Source: Perkinsus olseni
Lineage: Eukaryota > Perkinsozoa > Perkinsida
Direction of reading: 5' to 3'
Assembly (NCBI GenBank): GCA_013115125.1
Contig: JABANN010000227.1
Coordinates: forward strand, 1 to 50,470
Length of the DNA: 50,470 nucleotides
Every line of letters begins with the position of its first letter. Positions within the stretch are counted from its first letter, which is position 1. Below the pieces are notes generated by a model that saw only the letters and a program-made list of their open reading frames with translations, did no database searches and was not told where the DNA came from. The translations under genes were made by a program, and so were the position numbers. This document shows, one piece after another, positions 19,312 through 28,207 of this stretch.

Positions 19312-22004
19312 TTATCGAGGCAAAGGAAATTTACGATTCAAATAATTGGTACAATAGCCTTTTACTCTTTTCATTGCGGAGTCCTTCAACCCATCACTCG
19401 ACAGATTAAAACGGACAGTAGAGTCCAACCTGACAAGGAGCCAAACTGCCCACCGAAAGGTCGCGGGTTCGATCCCCACCTGAGCTCTTTTTCCATCAGC
19501 GTCTGAGATATCGCCTTGGCCACTCGTCGCCACTCGGGAGCCTCGTCCTCTTCATGATCGCACATCTCCGGGTTTGACCTGAAAATCACAGCGACTGGCT
19601 CACGGCTGCCTCGAAGCGATTCGGACAAAAAATACGAAAAATTCATCAAGAAATCCTGTTTTGATACCAACTTTTACACGATCCCTTCGGAAAAAATAAC
19701 GTATAATTTCCTTCGTAATAATTTTTTTCCGGAATTTTTCTTCCCATTTTTCCAGTTGATACCAAAGCAGTGACGGCTCCCTCCTACCTCCTGATGTGCA
19801 GCTGAGTCAAACGATAGACCTCATCTTTAAGGAACTTTTCGAAATTGCGGTACTCCTGTGTGTGGTGGTAGCTCTTCAATAACGAAGATCTGTCATTTCC
19901 GCTTCTCTTCTGCGACCGGTATTCCCGAACGCTTCGCATTTTTTTCACCGGCGATGCGTCCGAAGTCCCACTGGTGTCCGCCGAAAGCGACCTGACGAAC
20001 GAACAGTGAAAAGCAGAGCAAAGAAGCGAGAGTGCGCACGAAGATTTGGGAGTGAGTAAAGAATTGAGAATTTCGATACTGAAAAGCTTACAATTCGTCC
20101 CAGAACAACTCGTAATGATTGAGTTGCGTAACGGTTTGGAACGGGCAGCAGGCTCCAAAAATTTTCGGTTGCCCATTTCATAATAATGTATGACGAAACG
20201 GTTCTGAAACGTCGTGAATCCAATTATACTATTGTTATCAGGACGTGTGGCTGTTGGAACAAGCCATCTTAAGAAAGGTGCATAAAAGCCTAACGTAGCG
20301 ACATGGGGACATGATAATTTTCGGATAATACCCAAGTTGGCCACACTTCAAGAAATTCATGAGAAAAAATGTAATTTTTGAATCTTACGAGGAGAACAAC
20401 TTCCCTATTTATATGAATAATAATCGATCGACCGTTTCACGGGAGAAATTCTACTCCACTCGGATTTCCCATCTGTCCCATCTCGCAATTCCAATCTTGG
20501 AATTCCAATCCACCTGGCGGCCCAGTCTACTACCTCTTCCTCGCTGCGTTCTCTTCCATCCCTCGCCGAGAATCACCATCATCCCTGCTGTTACTCTCCT
20601 GCTCATCATCATTATGTCTGCTCAAGGACCTCTGCCGAGCTCCAGTGGAATGGCGATCGTCAACACGCGCTTCACTCGACGGAGGGGTCGGGGGAGGAGG
20701 GGGCGGCTGGATACTCGGGGGTCGGCTAGACCATGCCGAGGAGCTCCAACTCGATGGCACTGGTGGGGTAACTGATAAATGATTTTATTAAAAGGTGCCG
20801 CCGCCAGAGATCGAACCTGTGCCTATCCTGGCTGGAGGCGTGTGGGGAGAAGGTGGCGGAGGAGGGGGAGGCGTTCCCGAAGATGGCCGTCCCGCGGGAG
20901 TGTCCAATACACGGCCGCGATAATCTTCGGTGGTATCATTCGCTGTGAGTGTTGCTGGGGGCGACATAAGATCCACCACGGATCCTATGGGGCTGGCCGC
21001 TGAGCCCGAGAGCCTCGAGAGAATCTTTCGACACGCTTCCGACTCGGCATCAACCTAAGAAGCGCACCGCACTGGGAAGAATTCAAAATTTTGAATCGGC
21101 GTCGTGGAAGCGCTGCTCCCAGCTCAGTAAACGGTACGAGATCATATCGAAAAAATACTGGGAATATTTCCGCACAAAAGCAATGGCAAGTTCGCGGGAA
21201 AAACCCCAAAAAATTCGTAATTTTCCGGGAAAATCGATGAAAAACTCGCATTGGGGACCTCGATCGAGCACATCTTTGGGAAGTGCTTGCTGACCGAAAC
21301 TAGCGGAAAAATTCATCGTTATTTTCCTGCCTTGCGAGGTTCATTAAAAAATTACAAAGCAGAAAATATTTTTCCGACGAAGAATCTTTTATTCTGCCAT
21401 CCGCCAGGTACTACATCAGGATTCTCTGCCACCTTTTTGACGCTATGCAGGACGTCCAGAGCCGAACTGACCCTCTCCTGGTCGGCGGTGCTCCACTGGG
21501 CCGTTTTTTTCACGCGTAAGTTGAGCACGAGTTGAAGAGCTAAAAGCGCGCGCGATGTGACGGAGCCTGGCATTGTGTCAGCTAGGGACAGGATCTGAGT
21601 ATCCAGAGGTTGAGCGAGGAAGATACGAAAGAGGTTGAAGCGTACGTATAGTAGAGCGTCGAGGCCGGCTCCCGAACCATCGAACGTATCCAAGACCCCT
21701 GAGGTCTCTTGCGACATCAATAGTACATCAAGATACCTGCCACTTGAGAATCTTTTTTTCTGTGAAGTGCCAGAGTGACCTACGCTGTTGTTGCCTTGCC
21801 ACCAGGATCAGTTGCCTTGGACGCAGACCGCAGAAACGACGCTAAATGCGCAGCATGTGAGACCTGCAAAAACGCCGTCACCGGGGATCGAACCTGCGAC
21901 CTTCCCACCTCCGTCAGAGTCGCCGTTCTTTGATTGATGAATGGTATTAGCTTCGGCACAGTATTAGCTCTTCTGAGTATCGCGTCCCGCGCCTTCGAAT
22001 GCAC
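19312..22004 (-). CDS. multi-exon gene of unknown function, Pro-rich middle
   Basis: Not recognised. Minus-strand exons 5' to 3': up to 22004-21909 (5' end open), 21863-21784, 21736-21415, about 21300-21130 (limits uncertain), 21054-20823, 20771-20534, an unresolved part, a short exon ending 20092, 19991-19788, 19578-19480, 19429-19312 (TAA). The N-terminal part is helical (LIPFINQRTATLTEVSHAA, GLDALLYVRFNLFRIFL). The middle has two proline runs (GTPPPPPPPSPHTPP and PSIQPPPPPPTPP). The C-terminus is basic and charged (MKRVKGYCTNYLNRKFPLPR). Three introns are tRNA-derived (19430-19479, 20772-20822, 21864-21908), one with a GC donor. The gene converges on the dehydrogenase gene with a 225-bp gap. 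The start codon is not identified. Confidence 0.6.
19430..19479 (-). repeat. 50-nt intron containing an antisense tRNA T-arm
   Basis: On the gene's strand the intron starts GTGGGGATCGAACCCGCGAC and ends CCTTGTCAG. On the + strand the same bases read as a tRNA T-arm (GCGGGTTCGATCCCCAC). The donor GT is therefore the complement of the tRNA's AC. Exons 19578-19480 and 19429-19312 join in phase (AG|G). Confidence 0.7.
20772..20822 (-). repeat. 51-nt GC-AG intron made of a sense tRNA T-arm
   Basis: On the gene's strand: GCACAGGTTCGATCTCTGG, then a GGCGGCACCTTTT tract, then ATTTATCAG. It contains the B box and an oligo-T stretch. The phase (G|TT) joins exon 21054-20823 to the Pro-rich exon 20771-20534. 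The donor is GC, a rare but accepted variant. Confidence 0.65.
21864..21908 (-). repeat. 45-nt intron that is a sense tRNA T-arm plus oligo-T
   Basis: On the gene's strand it starts GTGGGAAGGTCGCAGGTTCG, continues ATCCCCGGTGACGGCG and ends TTTTTGCAG. It aligns almost base for base with the intron at 38132-38178 in the unrelated MYST gene (29 of the first 36 columns identical, then a T run and CAG). Both flanking exons are phase 0. Confidence 0.8.
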
Positions 22005-23796
22005 CAGAGATGTCCGGCCGGATTTATCTATCGCGTGCGAAAGATACGCCTTTCCGACCTATTCTGTATCTTACCAGCTACGAGCTGCCGAAGATACTCA
22101 AACTCAGCGTCTTTAGACCGACCCCGAGAAGGCAGACCAGTCAGGGAGGATGACATAAAAGGTACCAAGCAAGAGTGCTTTCGAGAATAATTGCTGGAAA
22201 CGCGTCGTGTGGGTACCAGGCGAAGATCCGCATAAAAATTACGGTCAAAATGATAGCAGAGAACCTTTTGGTAGTATCTTCCGTGCCATGCAATCTACGA
22301 CGACCGCCCAAGTGCTCACGTCAAAAATATCTTCTAAATCTGTTGTGCGAGAAATGCAAAATTAAACGTCTCAAAGACGTAAGAAAATCTCGTTTGCATG
22401 ACACGAACAAGATCCCAATATCTTGCCAGATTTTTTTCAGGAAAATTGCAACCGGAAGTTCATAAAATCAGTTAATTTTTCCAAACACAAGGGGGTTGAC
22501 GGGTGGTGTAGAACTGTCAAGAAGCAGTACAAAACTCGGTTTTTCTCGGACTTTTTCCGTGACAGAAAAAACACAATTTCACTGGAGATGCCCTCACCAA
22601 CATTCTCCACTACTTTGTCGAAGGCCCGACCAATTGAGAATTTCTTCTCGTACCAAAAATCAATTCTCGAAAGCTCGCAAAAGATACTCAACGGCGAAAA
22701 TGAAAAACATTGAAAAAAAGAAAAAAATTCACATCGCGATTCTTGCTTGGTAAGAAACGGCCTCTCACCAATTACGGGAGGAACTCCTCAACGTGATACA
22801 GGGAAGGCGGGAAAATAAAAAATACGTCAATTCATTATCGAAGTTGATACCATAAAAAACGCAACTTCCAGCGACGAAATCGTCCATGCAGAGATACGCG
22901 ACCGAAAAATTGGACGACCATTATTACCGTAAATTTGGAATTTACGTAAATTTGTGAGACCATTCAAACAATTTTCGAACTTGTCAAAATTTGGCGATGA
23001 GACGTCGAAAAAATTCGGGAAAATCTTGAAAATTTTTATATTTTTGAAAACACGCGCACTGACGTGGGCACTGCATACCACTCGGCCGACCTCCGTACTA
23101 CCGTTCCTTCCCGGATAAGTATCTTAGGTTGACCCATGCTGTAGATAAGTAGTAGAAGAACATAATAATAACGGTTTTGTTATTACTCACTATGTTAACT
23201 CGAAACAGAATACAAAATCAGAAACGACTCTTTCCCAGAGAATCATGGTGAATCATCTCCCAGAGGCGGAAAACCTTGATAATTGAGGTTGAAGCGCGAT
23301 GACCTGTCGCGGTGCAATAACATAGCGCGTCGGGAAAAGTGAAAGAGGAACTAAGGAATATGAAAGAAAGACAAACGAATGGAAATTTTTTCATTTTTTA
23401 TATATTTACTTTTTAATTTACTTGAATGTTTAATTTTCTTTACCCAGATTTTTTACTTTTTTCAGTAATTTTTTCCAGATAGTGTTGGGTCGGAAAATCA
23501 TCATACTGATCAACCTGCCTGAGAAGAGCTCGCTTCGACCTAAGATTCTCCTGAGAAAGGAAAAAGTAAATGAGCCTCACTTGAAGGCCAGTTTTTTGGA
23601 CAAATTTCGCGGAAAATCTGAAGGGGAGGATTTGACCCTGAAAACCTTTGATAATCTGCCCAGTGAAAGCGTCTGCAATTTTCAAGCGTTTTTTCTCTTG
23701 CACGCAGACACCACTTCTTGCCATCTTGGCAATTCTTGCGTTTCCTCTACGCTCATCACCCGCCCGACGTCAAAGCAGCTTCCCTTGGGTATATCC
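22005..23796. other. gene-poor AT-rich stretch
   Basis: Probably holds the unidentified 5' exons and promoter of the minus-strand gene and the upstream region of the small CxxC gene. Visible: a hairpin-like pair of GTATCTT-type sequences near 22058-22105, a repeat copy at 22562-22640, long AAATTTTC-rich tracts (22900-23060), and a partial GTATCTTAGGTTGACCC element at 23119. The frame of the gene at 23797 stays open back to about 23480, behind a TTTTTCCAG acceptor-like site. Confidence 0.45.
22562..22640 (+). repeat. dispersed repeat, copy 1 of 2
   Basis: About 80 bp that recurs in inverted orientation at about 24789-24870. Both copies can be read as NTISL...(S/T)...FSTT or ALSTT, so the two may be relics of one coding mobile sequence or of a duplicated gene piece. 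Confidence 0.6.
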
Positions 23797-24453
23797 ATGT
23801 CGATCGCTTCAAGTACTGTTATTGACGACTTGGACGACTTTTCGGACGTTGATGATGATTTTGAGGTCCTTGAGAACGTCACCGCCCTACCCGTTAACGA
23901 CTGGCAGCTTCTATGCTCTTCCGTGTCTACTTACAAGGGCGTTCTCACCAGTCGACTGAGCGCTCCTATGACGACCCTCAGCGTGGCTTTCCGGCAAGCA
24001 GCTCCGTCGTTCGAGAAGAACCGGTCCAGGTCGAAGAGCGTACAGTCGACGACTAGCACTAAGGCCAGCAGTGTTATGAACTTCGACCAGGGCCGCAGTA
24101 TCGCTGAAGACTCTTTTAATATCCGAGACGCCCGCACTGAGAAGTACGTTCGCAAACTACGAGGGTTGGAAGAAAAAAGTCGCCAAGGTCACCTCCATCG
24201 AGTTCATGACGTCCACTACTGTCGACAGTGCCTTAATAGGTACTGGCCAAGGCACTTCAAAAGCTGTCGTCTCTGTGAGAAGGCCGGTGGACGATACGCC
24301 TGGAAGGGTCACGCTGAGGAGGGCATCAATGCTGTCAGTTACTACAGCCACGGTATTGAGGTCATTGATCGTCGAGAAGGGAGGACGAGGGCTTCTAGGT
24401 GGCGAGAGAAGAAGAATGACGAGATGAGAAGGAAAACAGCGGTCGTGTTATGA
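23797..24453 (+). CDS. small protein with paired CxxC motifs
   Basis: Not recognised. A single exon of 218 residues ending TGA. The N-terminus is acidic (STVIDDLDDFSDVDDDFEVL). The middle is Ser/Lys/Arg-rich. The C-terminal third holds CRQC, 13 residues, then CRLC, spacing that fits a zinc ribbon, followed by a basic tail (DRREGRTRASRWREKKND). The ATG at 23797 was chosen because the sequence before it is AT-rich and leader-like, although the frame is open further upstream. The repeat-rich region 24.5-25.8 kb follows. A nucleic-acid or protein-binding role is a guess. Confidence 0.6.
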   Translation: MSIASSTVIDDLDDFSDVDDDFEVLENVTALPVNDWQLLCSSVSTYKGVLTSRLSAPMTTLSVAFRQAAPSFEKNRSRSKSVQSTTSTKASSVMNFDQGRSIAEDSFNIRDARTEKYVRKLRGLEEKSRQGHLHRVHDVHYCRQCLNRYWPRHFKSCRLCEKAGGRYAWKGHAEEGINAVSYYSHGIEVIDRREGRTRASRWREKKNDEMRRKTAVVL

Positions 24454-24788
24454 GCACGATGGCGTTTGATATTATTATTACCTTTTTTCCTTTGTACGGT
24501 TTTTTCAACTGTACGTCACTAGAGCTGTTCTGTTGTGTGTCTGCGGCTGACGCGCAAGGCTCGCAATTTTGTTTTCTGTCGAGAGTGGTTGCGTTCGAAT
24601 GTAGGAGGCCGTTTGAAGACCAAGGAGGACTCTGCGGTTCTCTGGCAGAATTCAACCGCGAAAAATCGGATCAGAAACATTTAGGAAATCGACTTTTTGG
24701 CGTCTAATTTCGTCGATTCCGAACCGCGCGAGAGTTGGTTAATTGAACATCCCTGCCTTTAGAGGTGGGCGACAGTACGGGTGCGGGT

Positions 24789-24870
24789 ACGGAACTGATC
24801 GGGTTTTTGAAAAAAAGTAGTGGAAAGTGCTGGTGAGGTCTTCCCCAGTGAAATTGTGTTTTTTTCTGTT
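24789..24870 (-). repeat. dispersed repeat, copy 2 of 2
   Basis: Inverted match to 22562-22640. It lies between two TAGAGGTGGGC termini, which suggests the repeat belongs to the interior of the same mobile element family. Confidence 0.6.
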
Positions 24871-24890
24871 GCGGGAGAAGCCCGAGAAAG

Positions 24891-25098
24891 TAGAGGTGGG
24901 CGGCTGTACGGGTAGTACGAGTACGGCTCCGTACTACCCGTCGCAGCGGTTCCCAAGTACCGTACTAGTATGCCCTACTTAATTCAATACACGTATGGGT
25001 TGTTTAATATAGTTGATACGTAGTAGTTCTCCGTACCCGTACTAGGTTGTCAGTCTGCAACGTACCATCCTCGAACTTAGTACGGTTGCCCAGCTCTA
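24891..25098 (+). mobile_element. hAT-like non-autonomous DNA element (MITE)
   Basis: Left end TAGAGGTGGGCGGCTGTACG; right end, inverted, TAGAGCTGGGCAACCGTACT. Ends of the form TAGAGGTGGGC followed by GTACGGGTA-type subterminal repeats are typical of hAT elements. The interior is about 210 bp with no coding capacity and a strong internal palindrome around CGTACTACCCG. No 8-bp target duplication is visible, so it is old or one end is misplaced. Another terminus at 24760 suggests nesting. Confidence 0.5.
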
Positions 25099-25851
25099 AT
25101 AACTGCATTCCTCCAGTACCAATCTCGCTGCCTCTGTTGGAAAGATTTCCCCTGCTGAGAGGAGTCACATGACGAGGAGAGTATCTCTACCATGCGAGAT
25201 GATGGCGTGAAGGTAAAGGTCGTGGAAGATATTCTTTCAACTTTATTCTCTCTGCGCTGTGCCATCTCCTGCGTCAGAGGCCAAAACTCGTCTGAATGAT
25301 ATGGATGGCGCTTGAGAGGTAACCTGTTACGATTATACAGAAATTCTATCAGTTCAGCTTCCCACGCACAGTTGACTAGGGGATGGCGCTTATCCACTAC
25401 CCGAAGGAACATGAAAGAACTCCCTACCAGCTGTCCTCTCTCCGCTGATTTGAGGCAGTTATATCCCAGAGACTGCTCATCTGCTTTACCGCTACCACGG
25501 CTCTCTCCGTGGCAGCTCGATCATCGAAAGAATTCCTACAGTACCAACGTCGTGACGGAAGAAACGTGTTTTCCCATGGTGGTGTTTTCTCTCACAGGAA
25601 GTGTTAGTTCAGTAAGGTTGATGATTCCGCAGGAGCCAAAGAAGGCTTCGGAGCGTATATTAATAATAATTAACCATCATTACTAGCAGCTTTGAAATTG
25701 TTATGACTAACAGCGACGACGCTTCGTGAAATCGATCAGATTCGTAGCTCACAGGAGCGCGCGCCATTCTAATCGATTTGCAGCTCTAGTTGAAGCGTGT
25801 TAAAGACGGATGAAAAGATACGTCGAGTCAGATCCTTGAAAACTTGAAGCG

Positions 25852-28032
25852 ATGAGCTCGACTGACCTGGATATGTTACTACGAGAGCTGGAGGGAGTGC
25901 GGCAGGTTAAGCTGGCATTGGACGAAAGAGAAGATACTCTCCTTGAAGCCGTATGGGTTATGCAGTTCCCAACCACTATTACAGGACAGGTATCTTTGGG
26001 TTGACCATGCAAGATACAAATTAGGTCAGGCTGAGGCATCAGGTGCTATGTGATGCTCGATTGCTGCACCGAATATGCAGCTTCAACTCTCTTAAGGAGA
26101 CTTACAGTGTGGGAATGACTTCATCTTTATTACTTCGGAACCTCATCGACGGCAACGGCGCTTGGGTGGGTGGCAGTAAGCCGCTGCTTCTCACACCACA
26201 CCATTCGTTTCAGCCTCTATACCAAGTCGATTCCCGAAGGATCCCTCTAGAGCCTGTCAATGTTAACCTAGCTCATCTTAGCGCGCTGAGGATAGTTTCT
26301 CCAGTGGGAAGTTGGATGATGACGCTGCTTGGGAAAGAAGCCAGGAAGGGGTAGGTGGGCGACTACTGTTGTGATGTTAAGTCGGTGAGAGTAAAAATTT
26401 TGAAGAAAGCTTCGCAGGGTTATTGCATGTGAAAGTCAGACGGCCGCGCATTTCTTACGGAATTGTGGTGAGGAAGGATGGCGTATCTTAGGTTGATTAT
26501 GGTCCTAGACGGACTGCATGCGATCGACCGGGGTGTGTATACCCGTAGTTCTTGCTTGTGGCATAGTGGCCTCATTTTTATGATCTCTCTCAAATCTTAT
26601 AGCGCTTTACAAGAATTTGGTCGTAGGTTCAGCGAACTCACTTCCGCGTATCTTATCGAGCCTTCCGAAGCCGTCATGGAGCTTCTTCTATTTTATGCTA
26701 CATTCCTGACCACAATCGCCTACAAGGGAGAAATGTCCCCGTCTTTCCGGTCTCTATTGTCTGCTCATGCATCTACTCTAGTGGACTTATCTCTGTCACT
26801 GCTAGGCAGCTGTCCGGAAGGTTACACACTACCGAAAATGGCGAATCTTTTGTCTTTGGACATCGTCAATGGGCCTTTCGAGTTGTCTCCGAGTCAGCTT
26901 GGTGAAGTACTCGAATCACCGCGTCTGGAGTGCCTCTACCTAGCGGGCGTTGATCTGGTCGAAGATGAGGGGGTTGGTAGAACCGGGCGGCCGAGGATGA
27001 GTTGTGGGGAATTCATAAAGGCATCTTTGGAGAGCCAGCGGCTGATGGAGGTCGTCTTGAAGTGGTCCGACCCTACTTGTGTAAGTTAAGCATCAACCTA
27101 AGATTCCATCTCAACTGCAGTTGGATCGACTGTCTGGAGATGCTCCTGCCTGGTTGACGCTGGCGAGCATGCGCGGGTCGACGCTATCCCAATGGAGATG
27201 GCTGAGGATCACCAGCACTGGTGGGTAATAACTATGCCTTTGGCGGGGTAGTGTTACTCAGGAGTGATGGCCTTCCAGTATGGGGACCCTCCGGACTTCG
27301 CCGAGAAGATGTTTCTTCAACAGTACAGGGACGTTGATGATGGGGAGAGTCTCATCAGAGCTGAGGTGGGACTTGGCCGAATAGTTTACTTTTCGTTCTA
27401 GTTGTATGGCATGCACACTTCTTTCGAGCCTTCGAAAGGACTCTCTACCTACGTGTAGGGCAACTGCAGTCGAAATGACGCTCGTTTTCGTTTTATCCCG
27501 GAGAGCCTTATCAGAGCTGCGGTGGGGCCTGGTATTAGATCTCAGTCTGCTTGATTCGATCTTGGGAGAGTCATCAGCTATCATCAACTACATTTTGTGC
27601 TTCGCTCCGCGAAAAAAGGCCATTCGTACCATGAGTAAAAGTGCTCGCGTTGAGGAAGATTATTGTTGTGATGGCCGGAGTTCTCATCTTATTACAGCAG
27701 TTTTCATGTATCAACCCAGATACGGCTTGGAGACCTTCCTGCTGATTTCTACTACCAATATATTGATGATGAGAAGAAGAAGGCAGTCCTCGGACAAATC
27801 GCTCTGAGAGTTGCCGTAGCGATGGCTGATCGACACGCCGAGAGGCTCTCCTTAGCAGGTCAGCTGGCTCCTTCTAGTCTCTTATTATCTCGTCCTAGAT
27901 ACCCCGCCGATGGTACGGCCTGCGAGGAGGAGCAGCGTCTCCACACGAGGGAGCTTCGGATCTCGCTACGCTCCGTCGGTCATGACCGAGTCCACGAGAG
28001 CGAGCAGTGGTGGTCGATTTAGTAGCCCCTAG
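25852..28032 (+). CDS. seven-exon gene of unknown function, about 509 residues
   Basis: Not recognised. Exons 25852-25989, 26025-26350, 26492-27080, 27121-27220, 27262-27365, 27720-27858, 27899-28032 (TAG), all phase-consistent. The start MSSTDLDMLLRELEGVRQ is followed by a heptad-like helix. The middle has Leu-spaced segments (LPKMANLLSLDIVNGPFEL, PRLECLYLAGVDL) that resemble leucine-rich repeats or an F-box/LRR protein, without a clear consensus. Then comes FQYGDPPDFAEKMFL and YYQYIDDEKKKAVLGQIAL. The tail is Ser/Arg-rich (RRSSVSTRGSFGSRYAP). The Met that opens the longest frame near 26478 lies inside intron 2 and is not the start. Introns 1, 2 and 4 contain GTATCTT-element sequences, and in introns 1 and 2 the element gives the splice site. 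Confidence 0.75.
25990..26024 (+). repeat. 35-nt intron that is a short GTATCTT element
   Basis: The intron is GTATCTTTGGGTTGACC, then ATGCAAGATAC, then AAATTAG. The 28-bp element (25990-26017) starts exactly at the donor and its inverted end is followed only by a seven-base acceptor. This is the shortest intron in the window and the cleanest case of intron equals element. Confidence 0.8.
27081..27120 (+). repeat. 40-nt intron with an inverted half element
   Basis: GTAAGTTAAG, then ATCAACCTAAGATTCC (inverted GTATCTT element half), then ATCTCAACTGCAG. Flanking exons are phase 0. Confidence 0.6.
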
Positions 28033-28207
28033 TAGTTCCTTTACGTTACTTTAGTTTGTTTAACGGTGGAATTAAATTTTCACCGAAAATTTTGGTATGC
28101 TACACGCATGCACATGATAACACATTCGTTTCGAGTGTTTTTATTTTTCCCCATTTTCGCTTTTTGCGTTTAGTCATCTATTAACAGCTTCTGAGGCTGT
28201 TGGGGAT

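Larger units (their letters stand above)
24454..25851. other. intergenic with hAT-like fragments
   Basis: No host gene was recognised. It contains three TAGAGGTGGGC-like termini (24760, 24891, and 25098 inverted), runs of GTACGGGTACGG, and copy 2 of the 80-bp repeat. Open frames at 25077-25686 on either strand are not supported by splice sites or family motifs. Confidence 0.5.

Noticed and set aside
19386-19670. Minus-strand ORF with a GSNPRPFGG-type stretch, and the GIEPATFR frame opposite.
   Set aside because: Those peptides are translations of a tRNA T-arm. The real exons stop at the intron 19430-19479.
25077-25412. 111-residue minus-strand ORF running into the hAT-like end.
   Set aside because: It reads through the element terminus and has no transposase motif, so it is probably chance.
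26478-26491. Methionine start of the long frame 26478-27089.
   Set aside because: The phase of the preceding exon (ending 26350 with two carried bases) and the CTTAG acceptor at 26491 place this ATG inside an intron.
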